Shown here piece by piece: positions 20,761 to 31,922 of a DNA stretch of 34,612 nucleotides. The notes beneath the pieces were generated by a model. That model worked only from the letters and a program-made list of their open reading frames with translations. It was not told where the DNA came from and ran no database searches. The stretch is taken from contig CATNTY010000034.1 of the NCBI GenBank assembly GCA_950295325.1, positions 1 through 34,612 of the forward strand, given 5' to 3'. The stretch is from Polytrichum commune. Its lineage: Eukaryota; Streptophyta; Polytrichopsida; Polytrichales; Polytrichaceae. A program made the position numbers and the translations under genes. Position 1 is the first letter of the stretch; each line of letters starts with the position of its first letter.

Positions 20761-22480
20761 TTCTATTTGTCATTGCTCTATAGTAACTGTAAACTGCCAG
20801 TGTAGTGTCACCAACACTAAATGTAAAGCTAATATTAATCGTCATTCCTTGTTAAATTATTTGGGCATCATAGATCTACAATGTTGCAATCACTGCCACT
20901 TGCAAAACTAACTATTTTTTATCCAAGTTGCAATCATCCATGACAATGTTTCATTCCATGAATGTTAAGATGCAGTGAATACCAGATTCTCATATTCATT
21001 TCTCAATAATTCACGTGGATTTCATCCAAATTTCAATCATCCATGACAACATTCATAAACTCATACATGAGAAGCGTCATTAGAAAAGTTACCGCAATGA
21101 CATAAAATAGCATATGACACTAAGAATTAATTGTACACCTTTTATGATATTTAGTATCGCTTACTAGTTGTTATTACACATTGCAACAACATCGTACTTA
21201 GAAGTTCAATTTTTACCAACCAAAGTTCAATAGGTTGTTCAAACATTGCAGAACATAAATGACTTTGCTTGGTAAAATATTACATTCTCAATAATATTCT
21301 CATTAAGACTGCCATTTTTTCTCTTACAATGCAGTTGAAAACGAGGCATGCTTTTCAATGTTGGAGTGTCCCTTATACAACCCCAGTGTAGATAAATTTC
21401 CATCAATATTTTAAAATGTAGTATTAGGGATCCTCGAGTCTTTCTTCCAATTGGATCATCAAGTTGGCATTAGTCTCTATCTCACGGAGGCTACTGCACT
21501 TTGCCACTCTAGAAAAGTTGTTGGTTTGAGACCATCTTGATGTACATTCAGTCTCATTAGCCTTTTGACTTCTTGGATTCAAAAATCAATTTCATTTCAT
21601 TAATTGGTCACAACACTGCGTAACTCTGAATAGTAACATGGATAATCAGTGTAGCAAAAAGTTGAATAAGTTGTTTGGACATTATAGAACACAAACGACA
21701 ATATTTTAGTATGGTAAAATATCACAATCTTAAGTAAACAGTTCCGTAAAGTCCAAATAGTAAGCGACACCCAAAAAAACTATAAACAATGGTGTTCCCA
21801 TAGAAGATATGCCTACATCCTCCTTACATAGTACCTCCCACAAAACACCCACCCAAACTTACGCCAAAATGTTGGGTAAAGTTGGCCAGGTGGCATGTCC
21901 ACCTATGATTCCAAAGGTCACCAAGTCATGCCACCTAGGCAAGTAGGTGTAGGAATAGGTGTAGGTATAGGCCCACCCACCAACTTTAACCCCCAAAATC
22001 CCACTAAGTTTCCAAGGTGGTTGGGGAAGGGCGGAAGGTACAAATGTACATCCTCCGTAGATTTTGGGCCCCAAGGTACATTATGTCCCACCTACATATA
22101 TTCTAGCCCTAAGCCTAGGCCCCCCAACGGTTAGCTCCCCTCTTCCTCATCAACCTCCTCCCTCCACCCAAGGGCTTCCTTAAATGATGTGGTGTTTCCC
22201 TACTCCACTTTTGACTTACCCCCCCCCCCCCCAACAACCCCATTTAAGAGTGTTTTTGTAGCTTAAGATGTTGGCTATGGCTCCCATGACCATGTGCAAC
22301 CCACCCCACCTCCCCCCATCTTTCTTGTCCACCACGTCCATTTTAGATCCCCCCGCACATGCACTATATTCACACCGATTCCATCTCCAATTTCGCCCGT
22401 CACGCTTTCTCGCAATTTTCTCTCCGTGAATCTCGGGTGTGATTTGTAAATGGGGTTTTGTTTCGTCATGTTGTTGTTTT
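20761..22480. other. Intergenic DNA, no gene seen
   Basis: AT-rich to about 21800, then more GC-rich. A simple repeat of GTAGGTGTAGGAATAGGTGT type lies at about 21941-21972, and a 14-base C run at 22219-22232. Short frames here look compositional. Confidence 0.45.
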
Positions 22481-24555
22481 TTACATCTTAGTCGCACTTG
22501 AGTGTTTAGCGTTGGAAGCGGGTGCACAAAGAGGTGCCATTTTTTTTATCATGGACTTTGGACGGAGGTTTGTTTTGTTTAGTTGTGCGACTGCACTTGA
22601 GATTAGTGTTGGAGCCGGTACGCAAGAGGTGTCGCAATTTGGTTGCCATTTTCATGAGTTTTGTTCTTGGTTGTGGGTTAGGTTGGGTTTGTGTTGTGTT
22701 TGGCTACGTTTTTGTTGATGTTTAGTTGCGGTTTAGTTAAATTAGCAAAGGAAGTGGTGAGAGGGAGGGAGGGACGGACGCGGTTTGTCGCATTTGTTGT
22801 TGTTTCTTTTTTGGGGTCAAGTTTGATATCGATTGTGGGGTTGGTCGTGTGTTTGGCTGTGAAGTTTCACGTGGTTTTGTTTGGTTTTTGTCGCACTTTC
22901 CTGTAGCGCTTGCATTGGAGTGGAAGGGGTTAGTGGCAGGCTTTCTCATCTCATTTCGCTTGGGTTTGGAGGAGGAAGATGATCATCTTGCTTTCACGAT
23001 GCAAGTGAGGTTTCCCGTACAAATCATGGCACTGACACTCGAGGAACAGGGAGAGCAAAAGTGGTTCATTCCCCGACTCGGAGCCTCAGTGACACACAAT
23101 TAAAATTAGCCCATTTTGTCTGCAAGGGCACGCTGGCGTTGGAATCCATCCAGTTTGAGATAAGATGTAACTTAAAAAAAACGTATATCTTCATTTTCGG
23201 ATCCACGTCTTGTGGACTCATCGTATTAATTAACACTCTCTCTTCTCTTCTCTCTCTCCCTGCACCAAGCGTGAGTCGGGGAATATTCCTCCTTCTCTTG
23301 ACCTCCCTTGCCTTTTTATTTACAATTTCGCTCACGAAGCCGGAGGTTTTGGAGTTTTGCGGTTTGAGTTTTCAAAGGAAAGAAAGCTGCTGTGCAGTCA
23401 GTAACTTTTTTGACTTTGCATGGTTTTAGTGAAACTGAACACCCCTTTAGACCGTCGTTGGGCGGTTTTTCGACCACCTTTCGGATTCCGGGTGTCTCTT
23501 TAGTTTGTTTTGGAGAGTATCTTTTCCCCCCTCGCAGAAATCGAGTTTTTGTGTTTTTAACCCTTCCAACCCATGTGCACGAATCGACGAAGGTTTGCAC
23601 ATTTTGCACGTGACTTTGTTGACGTGCAAAAGAATTTTGGATGCAGTAGTAATCAACGACGATTACGACGAGAGTGGGTGGCGAGAAATGAGCACAATGG
23701 TTGAGATAAATTTGCGCCTAATTTAACCCATGGGATGGCCATTGACATGGCCATAACTCACCCTTCCTCAATGTGGGTGTTGAATGAAGAGTTGATGAGC
23801 GATGAATTTTGGCGAAGATTGAAATCTGGAGGTAGGTAACTCCCACCCACATTTTGTCAGGTGATGGGTGGAAGTAGTAATTAAATTTGAATGTTTTTCA
23901 GAGAAGGCAAGTTATATAGCAGCCTCAGAAGTCAAGGATTTGCATTGAAGGTGTAGGCTAGGTCGAGGGTAATTAATTGGTTACGACCTTTCCGGTGTCA
24001 TGAATGTCTGCCTGAAGGAAAAAAAGTGTGGATCCCACCATCATCCAGATTCCATGGTACTTACACTCTGTGGCGATTCGGAGGCTTCCAAAATGAATCA
24101 TCATCAACTATCCTCAAAAGATTTTAAAATAAAATAGAATTATTCAAGCCGAAATGAGTGACCTACATGCCACAGGTCTACCTTCAACAGTTGAGCATCC
24201 TCCTTCCAATTCTTCAACTTCAACTTTCAACTTCAACTTCTTCTTCAGCACCCAAGTTGTGGAGTGTTTCTTGGCTTCATCAACTTGTCAACCATAGTTT
24301 TGGGTTAGGTAGATTTTCATTTTTATTCTTATTTATAAGGTGGAAATTTAGCACAAAGCCAGACTCATCTCTCCTTCAATTTGCCACTTCTCACTACGAT
24401 CATCATTGTTGCTCATCTGATCCCAAAATCTGCACTTGAGTGAGACTCACTGACTTCTGCGGAACTCAGAAGAGAAAAAGAAAAAGAAAAAGAACGGGCA
24501 AGCGCTAAGAGAGAGGAGGGCAATCGTTTCGGTTTTTTGTTGTTCTCATCGGAGG
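22481..24555. other. Upstream region of the seven-TM gene, G/T-rich then mixed
   Basis: A direct duplication of about 50 bases is visible at about 22490-22543 and 22585-22638 (both contain GCACTTGAG..TTAG.GTTGGA and AAGAGGTG). A pyrimidine-rich patch (TCTCTTCTCTTCTCTCTCTC-like) lies at about 23238-23258. Several overlapping 60-120 codon frames exist on both strands, but none is recognisable or has splice-consistent neighbours. This could be distal promoter or an untranslated transcript; nothing in the sequence decides it. Confidence 0.4.
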
Positions 24556-24563
24556 TATATAAA
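24556..24563 (+). promoter_or_regulatory. Candidate TATA box
   Basis: TATATAAA is preceded by a purine-rich stretch (about 24471-24493) and followed by GGTGCAC. It is the best TATA match upstream of the gene, but it sits 1.4 kb before the ATG, so the leader would be very long or contain an unrecognised intron. Confidence 0.4.
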
Positions 24564-24632
24564 GGTGCACATATTTGGATGTTGGAGTTGTATACTTGCA
24601 GTACGAGAGGGCGAGTATATTTTCATGTAGTT

Positions 24633-24663
24633 ATGTATGTATGTATGTATGTATGTATGTATG
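24633..24663. repeat. ATGT microsatellite
   Basis: Seven uninterrupted ATGT units run from 24633 to 24660, followed by ATGA. They lie just downstream of the candidate TATA box, inside the presumed 5' leader. Confidence 0.9.
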
Positions 24664-24883
24664 AATGATTGATTTGATGATGTTGTATTCGAAGCCAGCT
24701 CCTGAGATTCTTCTTGTGCAGTGAGTTCCTGCAGCTGCAGTTGCTGATAATTGCTTGCCAGTTGATGCGCTCGAAGTTCGTGGGCTAAGATTTATTTCGA
24801 TTTTTTTTTGTTGAAGTTACACCTTTCGGTGCTGGAGTTTCCCTCTGGATTTCCAGTGTGCTCTTGGGTGATGAGCGGAAGAA

Positions 24884-25370
24884 CTTTGTTGCGAGGGAAG
24901 TCTAGCTTTGTTGGTGGTTCTGGAGCTCCTGCTGCTGCTTCAGCTTGTGGGTTACCTTAACTCCGACTTTGACAAAAACCTCTTTTGCAATAAAACTTCG
25001 GAGAAATTTGGAGAAGGTCACTGTCGGAAGGAGAAAATCAAATTTTGTTGCGAGGGAAGAAGAGCTAAAGTTAGCCTTCGAAGTTCGGAGCTCCCGACCA
25101 TTTGCTCTTAGTGGGTTAATAACTCAAGTTCGGTGGCAAACCGCTTGTGCAACAATACTCTGGTTGAAATTTTTGAGGAAGATTGCTTTCGGAGGAGGGA
25201 AAGAGGGTTTTAAGGCTTCTTCGGAGCTGCTGCTGCTGCTGCTTCTTCTTCAACCGGACCATTTTTGCGCTTGTGGGTTAACTTGAGCTCAGTTGGCAAA
25301 ACCACAACTTTGGGGAGAAATTTTGGGAGGAAGGGAAGGGAAGGGAAGGGAAGGGAAGGTCGGTTCGGGT
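24884..25370 (+). repeat. Three imperfect ~160-bp tandem repeats in the 5' leader, plus GGAAG repeat
   Basis: Units begin near 24884, 25043 and 25200. Shared landmarks are GTTGCGAGGGAAG (units 1 and 2), a GGAGCT(C/G)CTGCTGCTG-like block, TGGGTTA..AACT (about 24950, 25112 and 25275) and AATTT..GAGGAAG / GGAGGAAGG. Unit 3 contains expanded CTG/CTT triplets (about 25225-25251) and runs into a GGAAG microsatellite at about 25333-25358. Short upstream ORFs lie across the repeats. Confidence 0.65.
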
Positions 25371-25940
25371 GGAAAGGGTTTGATAAACCAAGTAACTTTG
25401 ATAAGTTATTCCACCGCTTCAAATCTCCACATTCGTGCTCCTTGGGTTTCGTAGAATCGTTGCCAAGTTTTCATGGCTACTCTGAACTAAAGTGGCTGCT
25501 GTCTACTTACCGAAGAAGGAAAAATCCCCTCCTCCGCCTTCAAATTGCAGTCTTGGCTCACAATAAGGATGTCTTGATGTGTTTGCTTATCGCCCACTTT
25601 GAGGCAGCCCATGGGTCCAGGTTCTTGAGGAGAGAATGAGAAGAAGCAAGACACTCAAACTCAAACTCAACCTTTACATGAAAGTGGGTTCATCAGCTAT
25701 GGAGTTGATACTGATGATGAACTCTGGAAGGAGTCTCGATGGCTAAGTTTTTTAGGAGCTTCCTTTCCTTCATTATTGCGGAGAACGGTAGGCAGATGAA
25801 AGTTGAAAGTTGGTCCGCTGATGATGGGCGAGCGCCTATGGTTTGAGGAATTTTGAGGAGGGTTAGGGATCCGGAATCAGTGAGTTTGTGGTGTGGTTGG
25901 GAAGATTTTTTGGGTGGAGAGGAGGATTTTAAAAAAAAAA

Positions 25941-28900
25941 ATGGAGAGTGCGACCATAGAGCAAGTGCGGAAGCCTTCGATGACTACAAGTCCAAGCGAG
26001 TGGGAAGAATCGTACAGGCCGCTGCCTTACCTTTTCTTCGGACTCTTGATAGTTTGGACACTTTTGGTGTTCGTCTGGACAATCAACACCTGGACCAAAC
26101 GACGGTGGCAGGTACCAACATCCTAGTTTCCATCACAAAACTTGTTGGTTTTTTTCCTGGGTGAGGGGGGGGGGGGAAGGGAAATTTCTATCTCCTCCAT
26201 CATCGCACAACATATTAGAAAGATACTAGTTTGTGTGGAGTTAGTTTTTTTTTGGCAATGAATTTCAGCTGCAGCAGATACATCATGATAAGCCCAAAGT
26301 TTGAGGGTAACCAATCACTTTGTATCACAAGTTTCTGGGCTTTGAAGCACTGGGTTAATGGTACTAGAGGATCATCATAAGACTCGAAGGGCTTAGATGA
26401 GGAGGGTTAGGGGTGTTCGGAGGATTGAAGACGATAAAGAAATTCACGAAGGTTTCTTAGGCTGTTTTCTTCATGCATGGGTGGTTAGAATCTTTAAGAG
26501 TTTTATGTATGTGAAGAGATGAGTAAGCCGGTTGCTGATTGTAATTGGTTTTGAATAGTAAGTTACAGTGGGAGAATTTTGAGTTTTTTTTTTTTTTTTT
26601 TTTGGCACACACCTATAATGGATCGGAGTCAGTTGGAACTGATGTGAGAGGAAAATGGTTGCAATTGCAGACAAGTAACTTGCAATGGGTGTTGACAGCG
26701 GTTCCAACTCTCAAGTCACTTGTTCTAAGTCTCTCCTTCGTATTCTGGTACCCGCTTTTCATTCCACCGAACTCGCTCTCTTACGCTCGTACCCCTCTTG
26801 GCTGTTTGTTTTTCGCTTGCCGATTTTGTGAAAAAGCCTGACAAATGATTCTCGAACAAATAAGTCAGTGTTCATGAATGGAAGATGACATTTTCGCTGC
26901 TTCAAGTGATGCCCCAATCCATATGAACACGAGAAGTTTTTCTCAGGCTGAGATTGATTGCTTGCAATTGTGATGACGTTTTCATTCGAACTCCCCTCCC
27001 ACCCTTTTGCCAATTTTGTGTAGAAGGACAGATGATTCTTGGAGCTAATCATTCATTGTTCGGGAATGAATGGCCGATCATATTGTCCCAACCCACATGA
27101 CAAAGGGCTTTGATCTGAAAGATGATGGCAAGTTTGAGATTGATTGATCGATTGATTGGTTGGTTGGTTGGTTGGTTGGTTGGTTGCACTTGTGGTGATG
27201 GTGGTGATGATTTTGTTTCAATTGTGCAGGTATTCGTGCCTAAATTTGAACACATGTTCGTTCTGGGTGGCATTTGGGGTGTTTGTGTCGAGGATTTTCT
27301 TCGAGACAGCATGCTTCATCGCCTTTTTGTTGATAGCGCATGGCTATTGCATCATGCACGAACAACTTGCGGTCACAGATCGAAGAAGCATCGCCGGCCT
27401 TGCTTCCTTGTTATATCTCACTCTCACCGGCTACAAAGCAGCTGTGCCCCAATTTGCAGTAAGAAATACAAAAACCTTCTTGCAAGGAAAATCTCTTTTC
27501 AAAACGGAAACTACTGTAACTGTCTACTTGCAGTCTTCACTTGAGAGAAATCTCAAAGCTCAAAAATGAGTGAATGTGTGACTTCTGCTTTGCTTTTAGT
27601 GAAGCTGCACAGTGTTGGTGAAGGCCATCACAGGAGGACATAAAAATGAATAGTCCTCACACTCTCAAAATCAAGTTGAAATTAGTAGCTGCAGAGGCTG
27701 AAATTAGGTACACGGTTTTGAAGCGTCATGGTGAAATTAGGGTTTCTGCGCCCCAGTTTGCAGTCAGACGAACTATTTGCAAAGGATCTTTTTGAGGATG
27801 AGGGAACTGTAGCAGCTACAGTCTTCACTTGAGAATTCCGATCCCTAAATAATGAATGTGTGACTTGTGCTTGGCTTCTTCTCGGAACTGCACCATTTTG
27901 GTAGGGTTCATGAAAGGAGGAGGGCCTCAAATAAATGGTCCTCACACTTTTGAAAATTAAGTGGGATAGCTGCAGAGGGTGAAAATCTGCGGTTTGAAGC
28001 GTCGTGATGAACGTAAAGGTTTTTCAGCCATCGTATTCATCTCCATTGTTTCAATTGTTCATCGAGTTTTTGGGGATTCAATCTTGAGAGGATTTATGAG
28101 AGGTGTTTGAATTCCATCCAGCTTATTTTAATTTCATTCAGTCCAAAATAAACAATTGTTCCTTATCATTTTTGCAGGTTCTTGTGATATTGATCTATGG
28201 AGTTCTCCTGTATGTCATTATGGCACATGTCGCACGCAACTTAACAACACTTCGGGAGCAGCTCCAACACATTCAAGAAGAGGGCGTTCACATGATGCAT
28301 TCTGCTATTTACACCAAATATACCATGTTCAAGTAAGGATATTGCATACATCATGTGGAGTTGTTTGTGGGAAATTGTGATTATACCGTTTTCGTAAGGT
28401 GACTGATTTTGGAACCAATTTCTTTTCTTTGTTTTTGGCGTCTGCAGGAAGTTCCAACGATCAATGCTAATGATGGTTGTCGCCGAAATTTTGGTGAGTG
28501 GATTTTCATCTGCGTACTCCAGTATTTGCAGTCATCTCATAAAGTCATAATGTAAGAGGCCATGACAATGCATGGAATTTGTGAGCGAGTCACAGAGGCT
28601 GAAAACTGGAGAACTCTTTGTTCTGAATTTTGAGATATCAATAGCTTGTTAAGAAAAATAAAATCCATCATTGCTTCCATTTCGAGGCACGAGTTGTAAT
28701 TGCAAAGGGTTTAAAGTTAATGTTGTTCTTCCTTTTGCGCAAACAGATGCATGCCCGAGCTGAAGGCATGGCAAATGATTACTGGATACGGCTACTCGTT
28801 CGTGAATTTGCTGAGATCAGCATCTTCTTCTACATTGGGTAATTAAAACCTCTGGACCCTTTCTCCCTTTTTCCTGCTGAAAGGAAGTTGACCTCTAGAA

Positions 28901-31900
28901 TAAGAATGAATTAACCGCCTCTTCTTGTCTCTCATTCCCTTCATCACAAATATGGAGCAGGCAGAACGAATGCGAAGTTAAGTAATATTGACTAACCCCC
29001 CCGCCCACATTAGTGCTATTTAAACCGACATCTTGAATAAATCTCTTGGTGTCATTGCAGGTGGACCTTCAGATCAAGGGAGATGACTCCATTTTTTACA
29101 GTCATCCCTACCACACACACGCAAGGCCAACGCATGCTGCCCCCCATCTACAGTGTGGTAAGCTTCTCCAAGCATAAATATCGCAATAAAATTATGGGTC
29201 AAGTTGGTGCAACTTGCAACGGAGATTGCAGGATGAGTTTTTGAACGATGGTGTGCGATGCTTTTACTAAGTTGTGTAAGTGGGTGGTTGGCACGCGCAG
29301 GAGATGAATGAGAAGCAATTCAACAACTTGGATTACAAAGAGTGGCACATCGGAGTGGTAAGTCCTCCTCTCTCCCAGGCTTCACAGGTATTATGTGGAT
29401 CTGTCTTGCAAAAATATGAAATACACATCTAAATAAATTTATATATTCAAACAAAATAATGATTTTCTTTATAGCATCATGAATATAATGTGCCAAATTC
29501 AAAGAGGGCATGAAATGAGAGACCCCCCCCCCCCATCCACTTGAGATTTGAAGACTTGATCTTTTTCTTCTTCTAGTTAAGGACTTAGATGGGACAGTAG
29601 TAGGTGAGCACTGTTTTTCGCTCAGTAGACAACGGTGGAGCTCAAGCGCCACAAGTGAAAAGAGAGGATGCATTAGCCTATTTAGAGAAGGTTAATGACC
29701 TCATTGCGCTTATTCAAATCACTCTTTTATCTATGAGAGTTATCCGTAAAGTCTCCAGGTCAAATTCCGGGTGAGTTGGAGAGCTTGTGCATAAGAGCAT
29801 CCCCGCTCATGGAGCCATGAACATGTCTTTTTAGACCTTTTTAGACCTTTGTCAACGCATGATCGTGTGCTCTATCCTTCCCCAAAGCTCACATATATCT
29901 CAAATTCTCATTCGCCCCCCAATTATGTTATAGAGGGCCTCTAGCTCTCCAAAATGTACAGAGCCAAAGCCTTTTCTACGAGATAACATGGTGGTGAGCA
30001 ATGTCCGGAGAGATTTTTGGGCTTTGTCCGTCAAGATTCTAGTGTTTCCAAGCCCAACATGGTGTGATCTTTCGGCTTTTCTTTATTAAATTGAGGTATA
30101 TTCCATAGAGTCCTCTAGAATGATGGATAATTCTCCTGAAGTCTTGAACGTTAACGGTTATTTCTCAAACTCAACCGGTTCATCTGTAACTAGCGGTCAG
30201 TTCTCCCCATTTTGGGGGGGGGGGGGGGGGGAGGGGCAATTTAAAATATATGTGGGCTTTTGGGAAGTATGGGAACATGCGACCTTGCCTTACAAGGTCT
30301 AAATCTAGAATATATGTGGGCTTTCGGGAAGAGTGGAGCATGCGACCTTGCGTTAAAAGGTCTTCAAAGCCTATGGTAGAAGCCCATTTGTGGCTCCATG
30401 AGTGGGGATGCTCTAAAAATCGCCTGAGTTTTCTTTGTGTCTTAATAAATTAAGTCACTGCTGAAAGAGTGGGGCTATAGAAACACGTATTTGTAGGTTG
30501 TCATACTAGACCCAGTGTGCCAAGCTAGCCTTGCATAGGCAGAGCTGGGGATGAATCATGCCGAATGCTAGATACCAAAATTCTCTCAGTTTTTTGGTTT
30601 GAAAGAGGAGATCCAAAGTCCGAAGAGCTTCATCCATGTGTCAGTGTAAGGCTCTGACACAAGATGCTCGTGGACCCCCTTACTCCTAAAATTCCTCGAG
30701 GGAGGGACTTTGCGGATAACTCACTTAAGCCACAAATGTATTTTGTAACTCGAGTGCTCCTTGAAAAAATCTCTTAGGTAGATGTGTGTTATTTGGATAC
30801 TTTTATCGCTGCACCCACTTCACAGAGGATATGAAACACGCAATCATTGCATGATTAGCAAATCCAAATTGTGCATGTAGCCTTTTGCCTCATGATTTCT
30901 GGAGCTCGTAAGAATAACCTATTCAATATCAAAGTAAAGACTCTCTTGTTCAGTAACTGGTCATCTAGGTCCCCCCCACCCCCAATCATGCTGGCTATTG
31001 AACTTAGAATGGCCAGCATATTTTGAGCAAGTAGTCCAATCTCTTTAAATCACATGTATTTTTGGTGTCCATTATCAAATCCCCACCTAACCATATACAA
31101 CATACCACTCAAATGTTAATCTTGTGTTGGAATTAGACACGTCTACCTTAGTGTCTCCTGTGCGCATAGATGTGTTAGATCTGCTTAATACATTACACAT
31201 CTCCATCCTTGCCTTGAGATATTTGTACTCAAACAAACAATGTAGGCTTTTGATCTCAATGCGATTGTCTTCTTTAGACAAGGCTTTTCCTTAACAAATT
31301 TTGTGCTCACCAAATTTGGCAGCCGACGTCGATCTCGAAAAGTGGAGGTCACGGCAACAAGCCAATGCTCGTGATTGTGCAGAACCCGGGAATGTCCAAC
31401 TTCTCCTTCACCGACGACCAACCCGACCCAGAAGGTGCCTTCGATGTCCCATCCACTAATTTCCATCCACAAAAAAGAATCTCCTCTTCTCCTGCTCCAC
31501 CACCACCATTTCCATTGGCCCACATTCATCAGATCCACCACAGCCCTGATTCGTCCTCGTCTTTGCCAGAACACCAGGGTCCACAACTTCGGGCGCGCAG
31601 CAACAACTCTGGCGACCTAGTAGTTTCTACTGCGCCACCTCCTAACGAATCCGGAGAAGTCAAAGACACCAACACCAACACGACTGGCGGTAATAAAATC
31701 CCGGACAACAACAACATCCTCATCAACGGTCTACCTTCGGTTTATGGGAACTCGAACTCGAAAAACGAGGTCGTCGTGGACGTGAAAGGATTGACGAGTT
31801 ACGCATCGTCGTTCCTTCCGTTCGAGAGAGCGTGTGGCGATTCCCGCCTCTTGCATTCGAGGTCGACTTCGGCTTTGAATTCGCAGGGGTTTTCTTCGCC

Positions 31901-31922
31901 TCACCCGTCGAGCATCGTATGA
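25941..31922 (+). CDS. GOST-like seven-transmembrane protein, nine exons, 507 aa
   Basis: Exons: 25941-26111, 26671-26747, 27230-27458, 28178-28332, 28448-28493, 28747-28838, 29061-29157, 29301-29357, 31323-31922. All introns are GT..AG, phases agree, and together they give 507 codons. ATG 25941 is chosen as the last ATG before TM1 in frame. Approximate membrane spans: 28-49 (LPYLFFGLLIVW), 63-84, 100-124 (ending LLIAHGYCI), 135-156, 160-181, 215-227, 246-260. The loop after TM5 is charged and conserved-looking (NLTTLREQLQHIQEEG, YTKYTMFKKFQ). The order of spans, the QW before TM2 and the LLxxxGYxI end of TM3 resemble GOST / lung-seven-TM / intimal-thickness-receptor proteins, which work in Golgi-endosome membranes or as orphan receptors. 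Odd: only about 27 residues precede TM1, so the usual lumenal domain is absent. Residues 309-507 form a Ser/Pro/Asn-rich cytosolic tail from one exon. Family assignment is moderate, gene structure strong. Confidence 0.8.
26755..27200 (+). repeat. Tandem duplication (~223 bp unit) within intron 2
   Basis: Two imperfect copies start at about 26755 and 26978. Both run in order through TTTTCATTC, a GAACTC block, TTTTGT, a GA(C)AAATGATTCT / GACAGATGATTCT block, GTTC..GAATGGA / GGAATGAATGG, CCCAA, and GAGATTGATTG. The second ends in a GGTT microsatellite (about 27158-27185) just before the exon 3 acceptor. Confidence 0.65.
27442..28025 (+). repeat. Tandem duplication (304-bp unit) copying the exon 3 donor into intron 3
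   Basis: Copy 1 starts at 27442 inside exon 3 (CTGTGCCCCAATTTGCAGTA) and copy 2 at 27746 (CTGCGCCCCAGTTTGCAGTC). The copies then share CTACAGTCTTCACTTGAGA / TTGCAGTCTTCACTTGAGA, GAATGTGTGACTT, GGTCCTCACAC / AGTCCTCACAC, GCTGCAGAGG and TTTGAAGCGTC. The real donor is GTAAGA at 27459; in the second copy the same site reads GTCAGA, a much weaker donor. Confidence 0.8.
29795..30413. mobile_element. PIF/Harbinger-type MITE in intron 8, 619 bp
   Basis: The ends are 23-bp inverted repeats with one mismatch (left end GAGCATCCCCGCTCATGG; right end is its complement with an A at the variable position). They are flanked by TAA on both sides (29792-29794 and 30414-30416). A 3-bp TAA/TTA duplication is the signature of PIF/Harbinger and its Tourist-type MITEs. 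Inside are a run of 18 G (30214-30231) and two direct copies of a ~56-bp segment (30245-30301 and 30309-30364, both with ATATGTGGGCTTT and CATGCGACCTTG). It has no coding sequence. It accounts for about a third of the unusually long intron 8. Confidence 0.85.

Noticed and set aside
22216-22527. Minus-strand frame of 103 codons near the C14 run
   Set aside because: Overlaps simple-sequence DNA and several equally long frames in other phases.
23069-23290. Short inverted repeat TTCCCCGACTC / GAGTCGGGGAA as a TIR element
   Set aside because: Only 11 bases match, no target duplication is visible, and the spacing region shows nothing element-like.
25265-25639. 124-codon frame in the 5' leader
   Set aside because: Runs through the GGAAG microsatellite and CTG repeats; composition explains it and no protein family is recognised.
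26545-26841. 98-codon frame around exon 2 as a stand-alone gene
   Set aside because: Only 26671-26747 fits splice sites on both sides and the family pattern; the rest begins in a T-run and is intronic.
27122-27544. 140-codon frame overlapping exon 3 in another phase
   Set aside because: The phase fixed by the exon 2 donor (26747) and the hydrophobic membrane reading show that the other frame is the coding one.
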